From assembly GCF_029867415.1 (NCBI RefSeq), contig NW_026705572.1, positions 1 to 64,000 of the forward strand: a DNA stretch of 64,000 nt. Reading direction: 5' to 3'. Below, piece after piece: positions 10,479 through 23,280 of the stretch; the stretch's first letter is position 1; every line of letters starts with the position of its first letter. This stretch comes from Vicia villosa. Its lineage: Eukaryota; Streptophyta; Magnoliopsida; Fabales; Fabaceae. The notes beneath the pieces were generated by a model that did not search any database, was not told the origin of the DNA, and saw nothing but the letters and a program-made list of their open reading frames with translations. The translations under genes were made by a program, and so were the position numbers.

Positions 10479-13400
10479 ATGGCTGGAAGAGGAGGAAGAA
10501 ACGACGATGCTATCGCTGAGGCTCTGGGCATGATAGCTGGTGTGCTGGGAGGGAATGCCAATGGAGCTGCGATTGGTGCTGACAGACAACTGAACAGTTT
10601 CCAGAGGAACAAGAGTCATTGACTGTGCTGAGGATCTCAAAGTGAGATATGGCACTCACATGTTATCAGAGGAAGCTGATGATTGGTGGATGTCAACCAG
10701 AATTGAGCTGGATGCTAGTGGTACAACAATTACCTGGACTGTATTCAGGAGGGAATTTCTGAGGAGGTATTTTCCTGAAGATGTCAGGGGAAGAAAGGAA
10801 GTTGAATTTCTGGCACTGGTTCAAGGTAATATGTCAGTACCGGAGTATGCTGCTAAGTTTGTGGAACTGGCAAGGTACTATGTGCATTACAATGATGATG
10901 AAGCCAGTGAGTTCTCAAAATGTGTCAAATTTGAGAATGGTCTTCGTGATGAGATCAAGCAGGGAATCAGGTACCAGAGAATCCGGAGGTTTGTTGATCT
11001 GGTAGATTGTAGCAGGATTTTTGAGGAAGATAACATCAAACTGAGGTCATCTCACTCTCGCGAGTTGGTTGACAGAAAAGGAAAGAAACATATGGATCGA
11101 GGTAAGCCATATGGTAGAGGTAAACCTGTTGATTGGAAGAAACCCAGTGGGGGAGATTCCAGTGCTCGTATCAGATGTTACAATTGTGGTGAGATGGGAC
11201 ATCGTAGGAATGAATGCAAGGTTGATCAGAAGAAGTGTTACAAGTGTGACCAAGTGGGTCATATTGCTGCTGACTGCAAGAAGAGGGTTGTGACTTGTTA
11301 CAACTGTGGTGAAGAGGGTCACATCAGTCCTAATTGTCCTAAGCCAAAGAAGAACCAATTGGGAGGAAAGGTTTTTGCTTTGACTGGATCTGAGACTACT
11401 CCAGAAGACAGGTTGATTAAAGGTACGTGTTTCATTCATGGCACACCTTTAGTTGCAATTATTGATACTGGAGCAACTCATTCTTTTATTTCTTTGGATT
11501 GTGCTATGAGGTTGAATCTTGAGATATCTGATATAAATGGAAGTATGGTTATTGACACTCCTGCGTCGGGTTCAGTAACTACTTCGTCTGCATGCTTGAA
11601 TTGTCCGGTTGACATTTTTGGTAGAGAATTTGGGGTGGACTTAGTGTGCCTTCCGTTGAAACAACTTGATGTAATCCTGGGAATGAACTGGTTGGAATTC
11701 AACCGTGTTCATATCAACTGTTTTGCGAAGACGGTGATTTTTCCTGAAGAGGTTAGTTCTGATAGTCTGGAAATGACTGCTAGACAGGTGAATGAAGCTA
11801 TCGGAGATGGTGCAACAGTGTTTATGTTGTTCGCATTGATGAATATGAAGGAGAAAGTGGCGAGTGGCGAATTTCCTGTGGTGTGTGAGTTTCCAAAAGT
11901 TTTTCCAGAAGATGTGAATGAATTACCACCGGAAAGAGAAGTGGAGTTTTCTATTGATTTGGTTCCGGGAACTAGTCCAGTGTCGATGGCACCGTATCGT
12001 ATGTCGCCGTCTGAATTGGCTGAACTGAAGAAGCAGTTAGAGGAATTGCTTGAGAAGAAGTTTATTCGTCCTAGTGTTTCGTCGTGGGGTGCGCCTGTGG
12101 TTCTGGTAAAGAAGAAAGAGGGTTCAATGAGGCTGTGTGTAGATTACAGACAATTGAACAAGGTCACTATCAAGAATCGGTATCCATTGCCGAGGACTGA
12201 TGATTTGATGGACCAGTTGGTTGGAGCACGTGTGTTTAGTAAAATTGATCTGAGGTCTGGGTATCATCAGATATGTGTGAAGGATGACGATATTCAGAAG
12301 ACTGCTTTTAGAACGAGGTATGGACATTATGAGTATTCTGTGATGCCGTTTGGAGTTACTAATGCACCTGGTGTTTTTATGGAATATATGAACAGGATTT
12401 TTCATCCGTATCTCGACAAGTTTGTGGTGGTATTTATAGATGATATCCTTATATATTCTAAGAATGAGGAAGAACATGCGGAACATCTCAGAACTGTGTT
12501 AGAGATGTTGAAAGAGAAGCAACTTTTTGCCAAACTGTCGAAGTGTGAATTCTGGTTAGAGGAAGTCAGTTTTCTTGGACATGTGATTTCTAAGAATGGT
12601 ATTGCTGTTGATCCTACAAAGATAGAAGCTGTGTCTCAGTGGGAAACTCCGAAGTCAGTGTCAGAGATTCGTAGTTTTCTTGGTCTTGCAGGTTACTACC
12701 GAAAGTTCATTGAAGGATTTTCAAAGTTAGCATTGCCGTTAACTAAACTAACCAGGAAGGGACAAACCTTTATTTGGGATGCAAAGTGTGAAGAAGGATT
12801 CCAAGAGCTGAAGAGGAGATTGACTAGTGCTCCTATTTTGATTTTGCCGAATCCGACAGAATCATTTGTGGTTTATTGTGACGCATCACTGATGGGTTTA
12901 GGTGGTGTATTGATGCAGAATCAACAAGTGGTCGCTTATGCGTCGAGACAACTCAAAGTGCATGAGAGGAATTACCCGACTCATGATTTGGAATTGGCAG
13001 CTGTGGTGTTTGTCTTGAAGTTGTGGCGACACTATTTGTATGGTTCGAGATTTGAGGTGTTCAGTGATCATAAGAGCCTGAAGTATATCTTTGATCAGAA
13101 AGAGTTGAACATGAGGCAGAGAAGGTGGTTAGAATTTCTGAAGGATTATGATTTTGGTTTGAATTACCATCCGGGTAAGGCAAACATTGTTGCTGATGCA
13201 TTGAGTAGGAAGACCTTGCATATGTCTATGCTAATGGTGAAGGAATTGGATTTGATTGAGCAATTCAGAGACTTGAGTTTAGTGTGTGAAGGTACTCCTA
13301 TTAGTGTCAAATTGGGTATGCTAAAGCTGACTAGTGGTATTCTTGAAGAGATCAGAGAAGGTCAGAAAGCCGATGTTGAATTGATTGATAAGTTGACTTT

Positions 13401-14766
13401 GATTAATCAAGGCAAGAGTAGTGAATTCAGAGTCGACGAGAATGGTATACTGAGGTTTGGAGACCGAGTTTGTGTTCCTGATATTGATGAACTCCGAAAG
13501 CGTATTTTGGAAGAAGGACACCGTAGTGGATTGAGTATTCATCCTGGTGCTACCAAGATGTATCATGATTTGAAAAAGATGTTTTGGTGGCCTGGAATGA
13601 AGAAGGAAATTGCTGAGTTTGTGTATTCTTGTTTGACTTGCCAGAAGTCAAAGATCGAACATCAGAAACCGTCTGGGTTGATGCAACCGATTATTATTCC
13701 TGAGTGGAAGTGGGACAGCATCTCAATGGATTTTGTGTCGGGTTTGCCGAGAACTGTCAGAAATTGTGAAGCTATCTGGATCGTGGTGGACAGGTTGACA
13801 AAGTCTGCACATTTTATACCGGTGAGAATGGATTATCCGATGGAGAAGCTGGCTCAATTGTATATTGAGAAGATAGTGAGTCTGCATGGTATTCCTTCAA
13901 GTATCGTGTCAGACAGAGATCCGAGGTTTACATCTAAGTTCTGGGAAAGTTTGCAGAAAGCTTTGGGTACTAAGCTGAGATTGAGTTCTGCTTATCATCC
14001 GCAGACTGATGGACAGACTGAGAGGACGATTCAGTCGTTAGAGGATTTGTTGCGTGCTTGTGTGTTAGAAAAAGAAGGTACTTGGGATAGTTATCTGCCT
14101 TTGATTGAGTTTACCTACAACAACAGTTATCATTCGAGTATCGGTATGGCTCCGTTTGAGGCTTTATATGGTAGGAGGTGTAGGACGCCGCTGTGTTGGT
14201 ACGAATCTGGTGAGAGTGCTGTGATTGGTCCAGAGATTGTACAACAGACTACAGAGAAGATTAAAATGATTCAAGAGAAGATGAAGGCTTCTCAGATTCG
14301 TCAGAAGAGTTATCATGACAAGAGGAGGAAAACACTTGAGTTTCAAGAGGGAGATCATGTGTTTATGAGAGTTACTCCTATGACAGGGATTGGTCGGGCA
14401 TTGAAGTCGAAGAAGTTGACTCCGCGTTTTATTGGACCATTCCAAATTTCTGAAAGAGTGGGAGAAGTGGCTTATCGTATCGCTCTACCGCCGATGCTTG
14501 CAAATTTACATGATGTATTTCATGTGTCTCAGTTGAGGAAATACATTTCAGATCCGTCCCATGTGATCCAAGTAGATGATATACAGGTGAAAGATAACTT
14601 GACGGTTGAGACTTTACCTGTGAGGATTGAGGATCGAAGGCTGAAGCAATTGCGAGGCAAGGAAATAGCTTTGGTCAGAGTAGCTTGGGGAGGACCTGCC
14701 GAGGGAAATGTTACCTGGGAGCTAGAGAGTCAAATGAAGGATTCTTATCCAGAACTTTTTACCTGA
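10479..14766 (+). pseudogene. Ty3 A gag-pol polyprotein, copy 1 (gag deletion frameshift)
   Basis: The frame starts [20 protein letters not shown] at 10479. Compared with copy 2 it lacks 74 bases at about 10611, which shifts the frame and gives a stop within four codons (about 10622). Downstream, the original frame is open from 10642 to the stop at 14766 (1374 aa) and carries three CCHC zinc knuckles, the protease motif DTGATHSF, the RT motif FIDDILIYS, RNase H, the HHCC and DDE integrase motifs, and the same C-terminal tail. An internal Met at 10642 could only give a gag-truncated protein. The RT segment reads [11 protein letters not shown], whereas copy 2 has [11 protein letters not shown]. 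The two bodies are otherwise nearly identical. I judge this copy defective for its own gag. Confidence 0.9.
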
Positions 14767-14795
14767 GGTATGTTTTCGAGGACAAAAACTCTTTT

Positions 14796-14808
14796 AGTGG
14801 GGGAGAGT
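14796..14808 (+). other. Polypurine tract of Ty3 A copy 1
   Basis: AGTGGGGGAGAGT lies directly before LTR 2 (TGTAACACC). It is in the expected place and of the expected composition for the plus-strand primer. Confidence 0.85.
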
Positions 14809-16765
14809 TGTAACACCCGTATAACTTTAATTTTTAATTTAATTTGAATATTAGAATAATAATTATTATTATTATGGATTTTATGAAAATAAGAGGAAAA
14901 TGATGGTTAATGGCATTTGGGCCATGTGTGAGATTAGTAAGAAGAGGGGGTGTGGTGCAGTAAAGCCCTTACTAATTTAATATTATTTTTCATAAAATAA
15001 TTAGAATTGGAGAATTGGGAAAGAAAGAACGTGAGAGAACAGAAGTTGGAACAAGGAACGTGAAGGAGAACCGTAGAGGGAGAGACCAAGAACCAAGATT
15101 CTATCTGAGGTAAGGGGAGACTCTCCGTTTAATCTCTTTTATTGTATTATAGGTGATAGTATGGATTAGGAGTATGATTTGATCCATTGATTCTATATTC
15201 TGAATATTCATCTGTGTTCATCATTAAAATTGAACTGTTAATCCCTAATAACTGATAGATTTAGGGTATGATGAATAGGATTGGTAGGGAATCATATACT
15301 ATAGTTATGGATGAATTCGTATGCTGTTTAGATGTGCTTTTCTCTGGTTTTTGGACTCAAAATCGTGGACTGGTATGAGTAAAAACGAATGGGTTTTGGA
15401 CTGTTACGAATTCTGCAGGTTCTGGGCATTTTCTGGTATTTCGCGTATGAAACAGTGCCATACGCGTATGGGATGAGGTCATACGCGTATGGGGGACACT
15501 CCCAATGGGCTATACGCGTATGATACGCAGTTGCCCTGTCCCAAACACCATGTACTGGTGTTTTGCGTATGAGAGCGTATGAGGATGCTCATACGCGTAT
15601 GGGAATTTGGAAAGAGGAAAATTATTCTGGTGATACGCGTATGGCTATACTGATACGCGTATGAGGTTGATTGTAGGCAAAATTTGGTTCTGTTGAGATG
15701 CGTATGATACACGTATGAGGCAAGGGGATACGTGTATGGACGCGTATGGACCCTATGATACGCGTATGGCTTCCTGTATGTGAAATTTCTGTTTTGTGAT
15801 TTTTCTGGAAAGTTCGATGATGTGTAACTGTCGATTTGTAGGCCTGTTTGTATGCTGTTTTAGACTGTGTAAACCTTGTGATGTGATTCTGTGGTTTACT
15901 GATGATTGATTGAATTGAATGATGTAATGTATATATGAACATGCTTAGTATTGATGATGATGATGATGAAATGAGTATAGATGATGCTACTCATAGAATG
16001 GTGATGATGAAAGTATGTTATATATATGTTGCATGCATTCATAAACATTGGCTGAATCCTATATGATGAGAGGATTCAGCGAGGGGCAGAATTCCCATTG
16101 TGTGGAATTTGTGCTGGCAGGGCCGTATCTGGATGATGATAGATCGGTCGGTGGATGATTTCCACTGGTGATGATTGGTACCACATGCATAGTGTCAGTT
16201 TCATACATGTGCATGATTTGTTTATAGCATGATGATAGATGTTACATGTTGACTGTTTGTTTATCTGTGGATGTATGAATGATTGAGTTGTCTGAGTATG
16301 AAACAAATGGGTGAATGATATAACTATGATATGTTATTATTTATGATGCAATAACATTGGTTAATTGTGATGAGACTCACCCTTACTTGTTATCATTTTC
16401 AGATTGAGGATAGCGGCGTGACTTGGTGAGGATTAGCTCATAAGTCGGTTTTAGTATTGTGTCGGTGTCATGCTCTGGTAGATGTAACACTGGGAACGCT
16501 TTGTTTTGTTTTAGAGTTTTGTTTATAACTCTATTTATTTATGATGTCTGAAGTCTGATACATTGTTGATGAATGTTGACTTGATGAAGTATTTTCGCTG
16601 TGTAAAACATGAATTGATTAATGAGTTATGATCTCAGGTGTTTTCAGTGAATGCATGACTGATACTGACGCGTGTTTTATTATTTATGAAATTGTGATGC
16701 CTCTCTACATGTTACTCTGATTTAATAATTGTCTATTTGCCGCGGGTTATTAGAGGGGTGTTACA
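14809..16765 (+). mobile_element. Ty3 A LTR 2 (shared middle LTR)
   Basis: This 1957-bp LTR serves as 3' LTR of body 1 and 5' LTR of body 2. No target duplication or foreign base separates it from either body. Within its palindrome cassette some CG positions have become TG or CA (for example GATACACGTATG and GATACGTGTATG), a pattern expected from deamination of methylated cytosine. Confidence 0.95.
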
Positions 16766-16769
16766 ATAG

Positions 16770-16781
16770 TGGTATCAGAGC
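16770..16781 (+). promoter_or_regulatory. Primer binding site, initiator tRNA-Met type (copy 2)
   Basis: TGGTATCAGAGC, identical to the site in copy 1 and at the same spacing from the LTR. Confidence 0.95.
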
Positions 16782-16893
16782 ATAGTCGGTCGTTGTGACC
16801 AGAGTCTTAGTGTCAGTCTTCTGTGTATGCGACTAATACGAGTTATTTGTCGATACTTTTGTTCTGACCGGATTGTTTGTGTTAAGCAGAACA

Positions 16894-19800
16894 ATGGCTG
16901 GAAGAGGAGGAAGAAACGACGATGCTATCGCTGAGGCTCTGGGCATGATAGCTGGTGTGCTGGGAGGGAATGCCAATGGAGCTGCGATTGGTGCTGACAG
17001 ACAACTGAACAGTTTCCAGAGGAACAATCCTCCATTGTTCAAGGGCACGCATGATCCTGAAGGTGCTCAGAAATGGCTTAAGGAGATCGAGAGGATTTTC
17101 AGAGTCATTGACTGTGCTGAGGATCTCAAAGTGAGATATGGCACTCACATGTTATCAGAGGAAGCTGATGATTGGTGGATGTCAACCAGAACTGAGCTGG
17201 ATGCTAGTGGTACAACAATTATCTGGACTGTATTCAGGAGGGAATTTCTGAGGAGGTATTTTCCTGAAGATGTCAGGGGAAGAAAGGAAGTTGAATTTCT
17301 GGCACTGGTTCAAGGTAATATGTCAGTACCGGAGTATGCTGCTAAGTTTGTGGAACTGGCAAGGTACTATGTGCATTACAATGATGATGAAGCCAGTGAG
17401 TTCTCAAAATGTGTCAAATTTGAGAATGGTCTTCGTGATGAGATCAAGCAGGGAATCAGGTACCAGAGAATCCGGAGGTTTGTTGATCTGGTAGATTGTA
17501 GCAGGATTTTTGAGGAAGATAACATCAAACTGAGGTCATCTCACTCTCGCGAGTTGGTTGACAGAAAAGGAAAGAAACATATGGATCGAGGTAAGCCATA
17601 TGGTAGAGGTAAACCTGTTGATTGGAAGAAACCCAGTGGGGGAGATTCCAGTGCTCGTATCAGATGTTACAATTGTGGTGAGATGGGACATCGTAGGAAT
17701 GAATGCAAGGTTGATCAGAAGAAGTGTTACAAGTGTGACCAAGTGGGTCATATTGCTGCTGACTGCAAGAAGAGGGTTGTGACTTGTTACAACTGTGGTG
17801 AAGAGGGTCACATCAGTCCTAATTGTCCTAAGCCAAAGAAGAACCAATCGGGAGGAAAGGTTTTTGCTTTGACTGGATCTGAGACTACTCCAGAAGACAG
17901 GTTGATTAAAGGTACGTGTTTCATTCATGGCACACCTTTAGTTGCAATTATTGATACTGGAGCAACTCATTCTTTTATTTCTTTTGATTGTGCTATGAGG
18001 TTGAATCTTGAGATATCTGATATAAATGGAAGTATGGTTATTGACACTCCTGCGTCGGGTTCAGTAACTACTTCGTCTGCATGCTTGAATTGTCCGGTTG
18101 ACATTTTTGGTAGAGAATTTGGGATGGACTTAGTGTGCCTTCCGTTGAAACAACTTGATGTAATCCTGGGAATGAACTGGTTGGAATCCAACCGTGTTCA
18201 TATAAACTGTTTTGCGAAGACGGTGATTTTTCCTGAAGAGGTTAGTTCTGATAGTCTGGAAATGACTGCTAGACAGGTGAATGAAGCTATCGGAGATGGT
18301 GCAACAGTGTTTATGTTGTTCGCATTGATGAATATGAAGGAGAAAGTGGCGAGTGGCGAATTGCCTGTGGTGTGTGAGTTTCCAGAAGTTTTTCCAGAAG
18401 ATGTGAATGAATTACCACCAGAAAGAGAAGTGGAGTTTTCTATTGATTTGGTTCCGGGAACTAGTCCAGTGTCGATGGCACCGTATCGTATGTCGCCGTC
18501 TGAATTGGCTGAACTGAAGAAGCAGTTAGAGGAATTGCTTGAGAAGAAGTTTATTCGTCCTAGTGTTTCGCCGTGGGGTGCGCCTGTGGTTCTGGTAAAG
18601 AAGAAAGAGGGTTCAATGAGGCTGTGTGTAGATTACAGACAATTGAACAAGGTCACTATCAAGAATCGGTATCCATTGCCGAGGACTGATGATTTGATGG
18701 ACCAGTTGGTTGGAGCACGTGTGTTTAGTAAAATTGATCTGAGGTCTGGGTATCATCAGATACGTGTGAAGGATGACGATATTCAGAAGACTGCTTTTAG
18801 AACGAGGTATGGACATTATGAGTATTCTGTGATGCCGTTTGGAGTTACTAATGCACCTGGTGTTTTTATGGAATATATGATCAGGATTTTTCATCCGTAT
18901 CTCGACAAGTTTGTGGTGGTATTTATAGATGATATCCTTATATATTCTAAGAATGAGGAAGAACATGCGGAACATCTCAGAACTGTGTTAGAGATGTTGA
19001 AAGAGAAGCAACTTTTTGCCAAACTGTCGAAGTGTGAATTCTGGTTAGAGGAAGTCAGTTTTCTTGGACATGTGATTTCTAAGAATGGTATTGCTGTTGA
19101 TCCTACAAAGATAGAAGTTGTGTCTCAGTGGGAAACTCCGAAGTCAGTGTCAGAGATTCGTAGTTTTCTTGGTCTTGCAGGTTACTACCGAAAGTTCATT
19201 GAAGGATTTTCAAAGTTAGCATTGCCGTTAACTAAACTAACCAGGAAGGGACAAACCTTTATTTGGGATGCAAAGTGTGAAGAAGGATTCCAAGAGCTGA
19301 AGAGGAGATTGACTAGTGCTCCTATTTTGATTTTGCCGAATCCGACAGAATCATTTGTGGTTTATTGTGACGCATCACTGATGGGTTTAGGTGGTGTATT
19401 GATGCAGAATCAACAAGTGGTCGCTTATGCGTCGAGACAACTCAAAGTGCATGAGAGGAATTACCCGACTCATGATTTGGAATTGGCAGCTGTGGTGTTT
19501 GTCTTGAAGTTGTGGCGACACTATTTGTATGGTTCGAGATTTGAGGTGTTCAGTGATCATAAGAGCCTGAAGTATCTCTTTGATCAGAAAGAGTTGAACA
19601 TGAGGCAGAGAAGGTGGTTAGAATTTCTGAAGGATTATGATTTTGGTTTGAACTACCATCCGGGTAAGGCAAACATTGTTGCTGATGCATTGAGTAGGAA
19701 GACCTTGCATATGTCTATGCTAATGGTGAAGGAATTGGATTTGATTGAGCAATTCAGAGACTTGAGTTTAGTGTGTGAAGGTACTCCTATTAGTGTCAAA

Positions 19801-21255
19801 TTGGGTATGCTAAAGCTGACTAGTGGTATTCTTGAAGAGATCAGAGAAGGTCAGAAAGCCGATGTTGAATTGATTGATAAGTTGACTTTGATTAATCAAG
19901 GCAAGAGTAGTGAATTCAGAGTCGACGAGAATGGTATACTGAGGTTTGGAGACCGAGTTTGTGTTCCAGATATTGATGAACTCCGAAAGCGTATTTTGGA
20001 AGAAGGACACCGTAGTGGATTGAGTATTCATCCTGGTGCTACCAAGATGTATCATGATTTGAAAAAGATGTTTTGGTGGCCTGGAATGAAGAAGGAAATT
20101 GCTGAGTTTGTGTATTCTTGTTTGACTTGCCAGAAGTCAAAGATCGAACATCAGAAACCGTCTGGGTTGATGCAACTGATGATTATTCCTGAGTGGAAGT
20201 GGGACAGCATCTCAATGGATTTTGTGTCGGGTTTGCCGAGAACTGTCAGAAATTGTGAAGCTATCTGGATCGTGGTGGACAGGTTGACGAAGTCTGCACA
20301 TTTTATACCGGTGAGAATGGATTATCCGATGGAGAAGCTGGCTCAATTGTATATTGAGAAGATAGTGAGTCTGCATGGTATTCCTTCAAGTATCGTGTCA
20401 GACAGAGATCCGAGGTTTACATCTAAGTTCTGGGAAAGTTTGCAGAAAGCTTTGGGTACTAAGCTGAGATTGAGTTCTGCTTATCATCCGCAGACTGATG
20501 GACAGACTGAGAGGACGATTCAGTCGTTAGAGGATTTGTTGCGTGCTTGTGTGTTAGAAAAAGAAGGTACTTGGGATAGTTATCTGCCTTTGATTGAGTT
20601 TACCTACAACAACAGTTATCATTCGAGTATCGGTATGGCTCCGTTTGAGGCTTTATATGGTAGGAGGTGTAGGACGCCGCTGTGTTGGTACGAATCTGGT
20701 GAGAGTGCTGTGATTGGTCCAGAGATTGTACAACAGACTACAGAGAAGATTAAAATGATTCAAGAGAAGATGAAGGCTTCTCAGATTCGTCAGAAGAGTT
20801 ATCATGACAAGAGGAGGAAAACACTTGAGTTTCAAGAGGGAGATCATGTGTTTATGAGAGTTACTCCTATGACAGGGATTGGTCGGGCATTGAAGTCGAA
20901 GAAGTTGACTCCGCGTTTTATTGGACCATTCCAAATTTCTGAAAGAGTGGGAGAAGTGGCTTATCGTATCGCTCTACCGCCGATGCTTGCAAATTTACAT
21001 GATGTATTTCATGTGTCTCAGTTGAGGAAATACATTTCAGATCCGTCCCATGTGATCCAAGTAGATGATATACAGGTGAAAGATAACTTGACGGTTGAGA
21101 CTTTACCTGTGAGGATTGAGGATCGAAGGCTGAAGCAATTGCGAGGCAAGGAAATAGCTTTGGTCAGAGTAGCTTGGGGAGGACCTGCCGAGGGAAATGT
21201 TACCTGGGAGCTAGAGAGTCAAATGAAGGATTCTTATCCAGAACTTTTTACCTGA
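16894..21255 (+). CDS. Ty3/chromovirus-type gag-pol polyprotein, intact (copy 2)
   Basis: This is a single uninterrupted frame of 1453 aa from [10 protein letters not shown]. The frame is open 21 bases further upstream, but copy 1 and the B element also begin at this Met. Visible domains in order: retrotransposon gag ([12 protein letters not shown] near residue 120); three CCHC knuckles at about 258-310 ([42 protein letters not shown]); aspartic protease DTGA at about 354; reverse transcriptase with FIDDILIYS at about 677; RNase H ([11 protein letters not shown] at about 825); integrase with an H-H-C-C finger at about 1037-1080, catalytic Asp near 1107 and 1169, and Glu near 1204 ([11 protein letters not shown]). 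A chromodomain-like tail ends [17 protein letters not shown]. All key residues are present and the element is flanked by near-identical LTRs, so it may be young and competent. Transcription would start in LTR 2. Confidence 0.95.
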   Translation: MAGRGGRNDDAIAEALGMIAGVLGGNANGAAIGADRQLNSFQRNNPPLFKGTHDPEGAQKWLKEIERIFRVIDCAEDLKVRYGTHMLSEEADDWWMSTRTELDASGTTIIWTVFRREFLRRYFPEDVRGRKEVEFLALVQGNMSVPEYAAKFVELARYYVHYNDDEASEFSKCVKFENGLRDEIKQGIRYQRIRRFVDLVDCSRIFEEDNIKLRSSHSRELVDRKGKKHMDRGKPYGRGKPVDWKKPSGGDSSARIRCYNCGEMGHRRNECKVDQKKCYKCDQVGHIAADCKKRVVTCYNCGEEGHISPNCPKPKKNQSGGKVFALTGSETTPEDRLIKGTCFIHGTPLVAIIDTGATHSFISFDCAMRLNLEISDINGSMVIDTPASGSVTTSSACLNCPVDIFGREFGMDLVCLPLKQLDVILGMNWLESNRVHINCFAKTVIFPEEVSSDSLEMTARQVNEAIGDGATVFMLFALMNMKEKVASGELPVVCEFPEVFPEDVNELPPEREVEFSIDLVPGTSPVSMAPYRMSPSELAELKKQLEELLEKKFIRPSVSPWGAPVVLVKKKEGSMRLCVDYRQLNKVTIKNRYPLPRTDDLMDQLVGARVFSKIDLRSGYHQIRVKDDDIQKTAFRTRYGHYEYSVMPFGVTNAPGVFMEYMIRIFHPYLDKFVVVFIDDILIYSKNEEEHAEHLRTVLEMLKEKQLFAKLSKCEFWLEEVSFLGHVISKNGIAVDPTKIEVVSQWETPKSVSEIRSFLGLAGYYRKFIEGFSKLALPLTKLTRKGQTFIWDAKCEEGFQELKRRLTSAPILILPNPTESFVVYCDASLMGLGGVLMQNQQVVAYASRQLKVHERNYPTHDLELAAVVFVLKLWRHYLYGSRFEVFSDHKSLKYLFDQKELNMRQRRWLEFLKDYDFGLNYHPGKANIVADALSRKTLHMSMLMVKELDLIEQFRDLSLVCEGTPISVKLGMLKLTSGILEEIREGQKADVELIDKLTLINQGKSSEFRVDENGILRFGDRVCVPDIDELRKRILEEGHRSGLSIHPGATKMYHDLKKMFWWPGMKKEIAEFVYSCLTCQKSKIEHQKPSGLMQLMIIPEWKWDSISMDFVSGLPRTVRNCEAIWIVVDRLTKSAHFIPVRMDYPMEKLAQLYIEKIVSLHGIPSSIVSDRDPRFTSKFWESLQKALGTKLRLSSAYHPQTDGQTERTIQSLEDLLRACVLEKEGTWDSYLPLIEFTYNNSYHSSIGMAPFEALYGRRCRTPLCWYESGESAVIGPEIVQQTTEKIKMIQEKMKASQIRQKSYHDKRRKTLEFQEGDHVFMRVTPMTGIGRALKSKKLTPRFIGPFQISERVGEVAYRIALPPMLANLHDVFHVSQLRKYISDPSHVIQVDDIQVKDNLTVETLPVRIEDRRLKQLRGKEIALVRVAWGGPAEGNVTWELESQMKDSYPELFT

Positions 21256-21284
21256 GGTATGTTTTCGAGGACAAAAACTCTTTT

Positions 21285-21297
21285 AGTGGGGGAGAGT
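21285..21297 (+). other. Polypurine tract of Ty3 A copy 2
   Basis: AGTGGGGGAGAGT lies directly before LTR 3, identical to the tract of copy 1. Confidence 0.85.
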
Positions 21298-23254
21298 TGT
21301 AACACCCGTATAACTTTAATTTTTAATTTAATTTGAATATTAGAATAATAATTATTATTATTATGGATTTTATGAAAATAAGAGGAAAATGATGGTTAAT
21401 GGCATTTGGGCCATGTGTGAGATTAGTAAGAAGAGGGAGTGTGGTGCAGTAAAGCCCTTACTAATTTAATATTATTTTTCATAAAATAATTAGAATTGGA
21501 GAATTGGGAAAGAAAGAACGTGAGAGAACAGAAGTTGGAACAAGGAACGTGAAGGAGAACCGTAGAGGGAGAGACCAAGAACCAAGATTCTATCTGAGGT
21601 AAGGGGAGACTCTCCGTTTAATCTCTTTTATCGTATTATAGGTGATAGTATGGATTAGGAGTATGATTTGATCCATTGATTCTATATTCTGAATATTCAT
21701 CTGTGTTCATCATTAAAATTGAACTGTTAATCCCTAATAACTGATAGATTTAGGGTATGATGAATAGGATTGGTAGGGAATCATATACTATAGTTATGGA
21801 TGAATTCGTATGCTGTTTAGATGTGCTTTTCTCTGGTTTTTGGACTCAAAATCGTGGACTGGTATGAGTAAAAACGAATGGGTTTTGGACTGTTACGAAT
21901 TCTGCAGGTTCTGGGCATTTTCTGGTATTTCGCGTATGAAACAGTGCCATACGCGTATGGGATGAGGTCATACGCGTATGGGGGACACTCCCAATGGGCT
22001 ATACGCGTATGATACGCAGTTGCCCTGTCCCAAACACCATGTACTGGTGTTTTGCGTATGAGAGCGTATGAGGATGCTCATACGCGTATGGGAATTTGGA
22101 AAGAGGAAAATTATTCTGGTGATACGCGTATGGCTATACTGATACGCGTATGAGGTTGATTGTAGGCAAAATTTGGTTCTGTTGAGATGCGTATGATACG
22201 CGTATGAGGCAAGGGGATACGCGTATGGACGCGTATGGACCCTATGATACGCGTATGGCTTCCTGTATGTGAAATTTCTGTTTTGTGATTTTTCTGGAAA
22301 GTTCGATGATGTGTAACTGTCGATTTGTAGGCCTGTTTGTATGCTGTTTTAGACTGTGTAAACCTTGTGATGTGATTCTGTGGTTTACTGATGATTGATT
22401 GAATTGAATGATGTAATGTATATATGAACATGCTTAGTATTGATGATGATGATGATGAAATGAGTATAGATGATGCTACTCATAGAATGGTGATGATGAA
22501 AGTATGTTATATATATGTTGCATGCATTCATAAACATGGGCTGAATCCTATATGATGAGAGGATTCAACGAGGGGCAGAATTCCCATTGTGTGGAATTTG
22601 TGCTGGCAGGGCCGTATCTGGATGATGATAGATCGGTCGGTGGATGATTTCCACTGGTGATGATTGGTACCACATGCATAGTGTCAGTTTCATACATGTG
22701 CATGATTTGTTTATAGCATGATGATAGATGTTACATGTTGACTGTTTGTTTATCTGTGGATGTATGAATGATTGATTTGTCTGAGTATGAAACAATTGGG
22801 TGAATGATATAACTATGATATGTTATTATTTATGATGCAATAACATTGGTTAACTGTGATGAGACTCACCCTTACTTGTTGTCATTTTCAGATTGAGGAT
22901 AGCGGCGTGACTTGGTGAGGATTAGCTCAAAAGTCGGTTTTAGTATTGTGTCGGTGTCATGCTCTGGTAGATGTAACACTGGGAACGCTTTGTTTTGTTT
23001 TAGAGTTTTGTTTATAACTCTATTTATTTATGATGTCTGAAGTCTGATACATTGTTGATGAATGTTGACTTGATGAAGTATTTCCGCTGTGTAAAACATG
23101 AATTGATTAATGAGTTATGATCTCAGGTGTTTTCAGTGAATGCATGAATGATACTGACGTGTGTTTTATTATTTATGAAATTGTGATGCTTCTCTACATG
23201 TTACTCTGATTTAATAATTGTCTATTTGCCGCGGGTTATTAGAGGGGTGTTACA
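21298..23254 (+). mobile_element. Ty3 A LTR 3
   Basis: This 1957-bp LTR runs from TGTAACACCCGTATAA to GGTGTTACA and is followed by the TCTTA duplication. It includes the third palindrome cassette. Confidence 0.95.
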
Positions 23255-23280
23255 TCTTAGACATGATCGACTAAGAAGGA
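23255..23280. repeat. Right target duplication plus the end of duplicated flank F1
   Basis: TCTTA (23255-23259) is followed by GACATGATCGACTAAGAAGGA, which is the continuation of flank F1. The same text follows TCTTA at 27100-27120. At 23281 the sequence switches to B-element gag. In the other copy it continues ATCTATGGAAGC. The duplication junction is therefore at about 23280/23281. Confidence 0.9.

Larger units (their letters stand above)
8393..23254 (+). mobile_element. Composite Ty3 (chromodomain-type) retrotransposon A: LTR-body-LTR-body-LTR
   Basis: Three near-identical LTRs of 1957-1958 bp alternate with two internal regions on the plus strand. Both internal regions have a tRNA-iMet primer site and a polypurine tract. 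The whole 14.9-kb array is bounded by one TCTTA duplication, so the middle LTR is shared and only one integration event is recorded. Unequal homologous recombination between LTRs of sister copies after insertion is the simplest origin. The family is Ty3, with gag, protease, RT, RNase H and integrase in that order. The C-terminal tail resembles Tekay-type chromoviruses. Confidence 0.92.

Noticed and set aside
11047..11439. Antisense and alternative-frame ORFs within the Ty3 polyproteins (also 12124, 13321, 14164 and their copies about 6.5 kb downstream)
   Set aside because: Shadows of the coding strand, with no domains. They recur only because the two bodies are duplicates.
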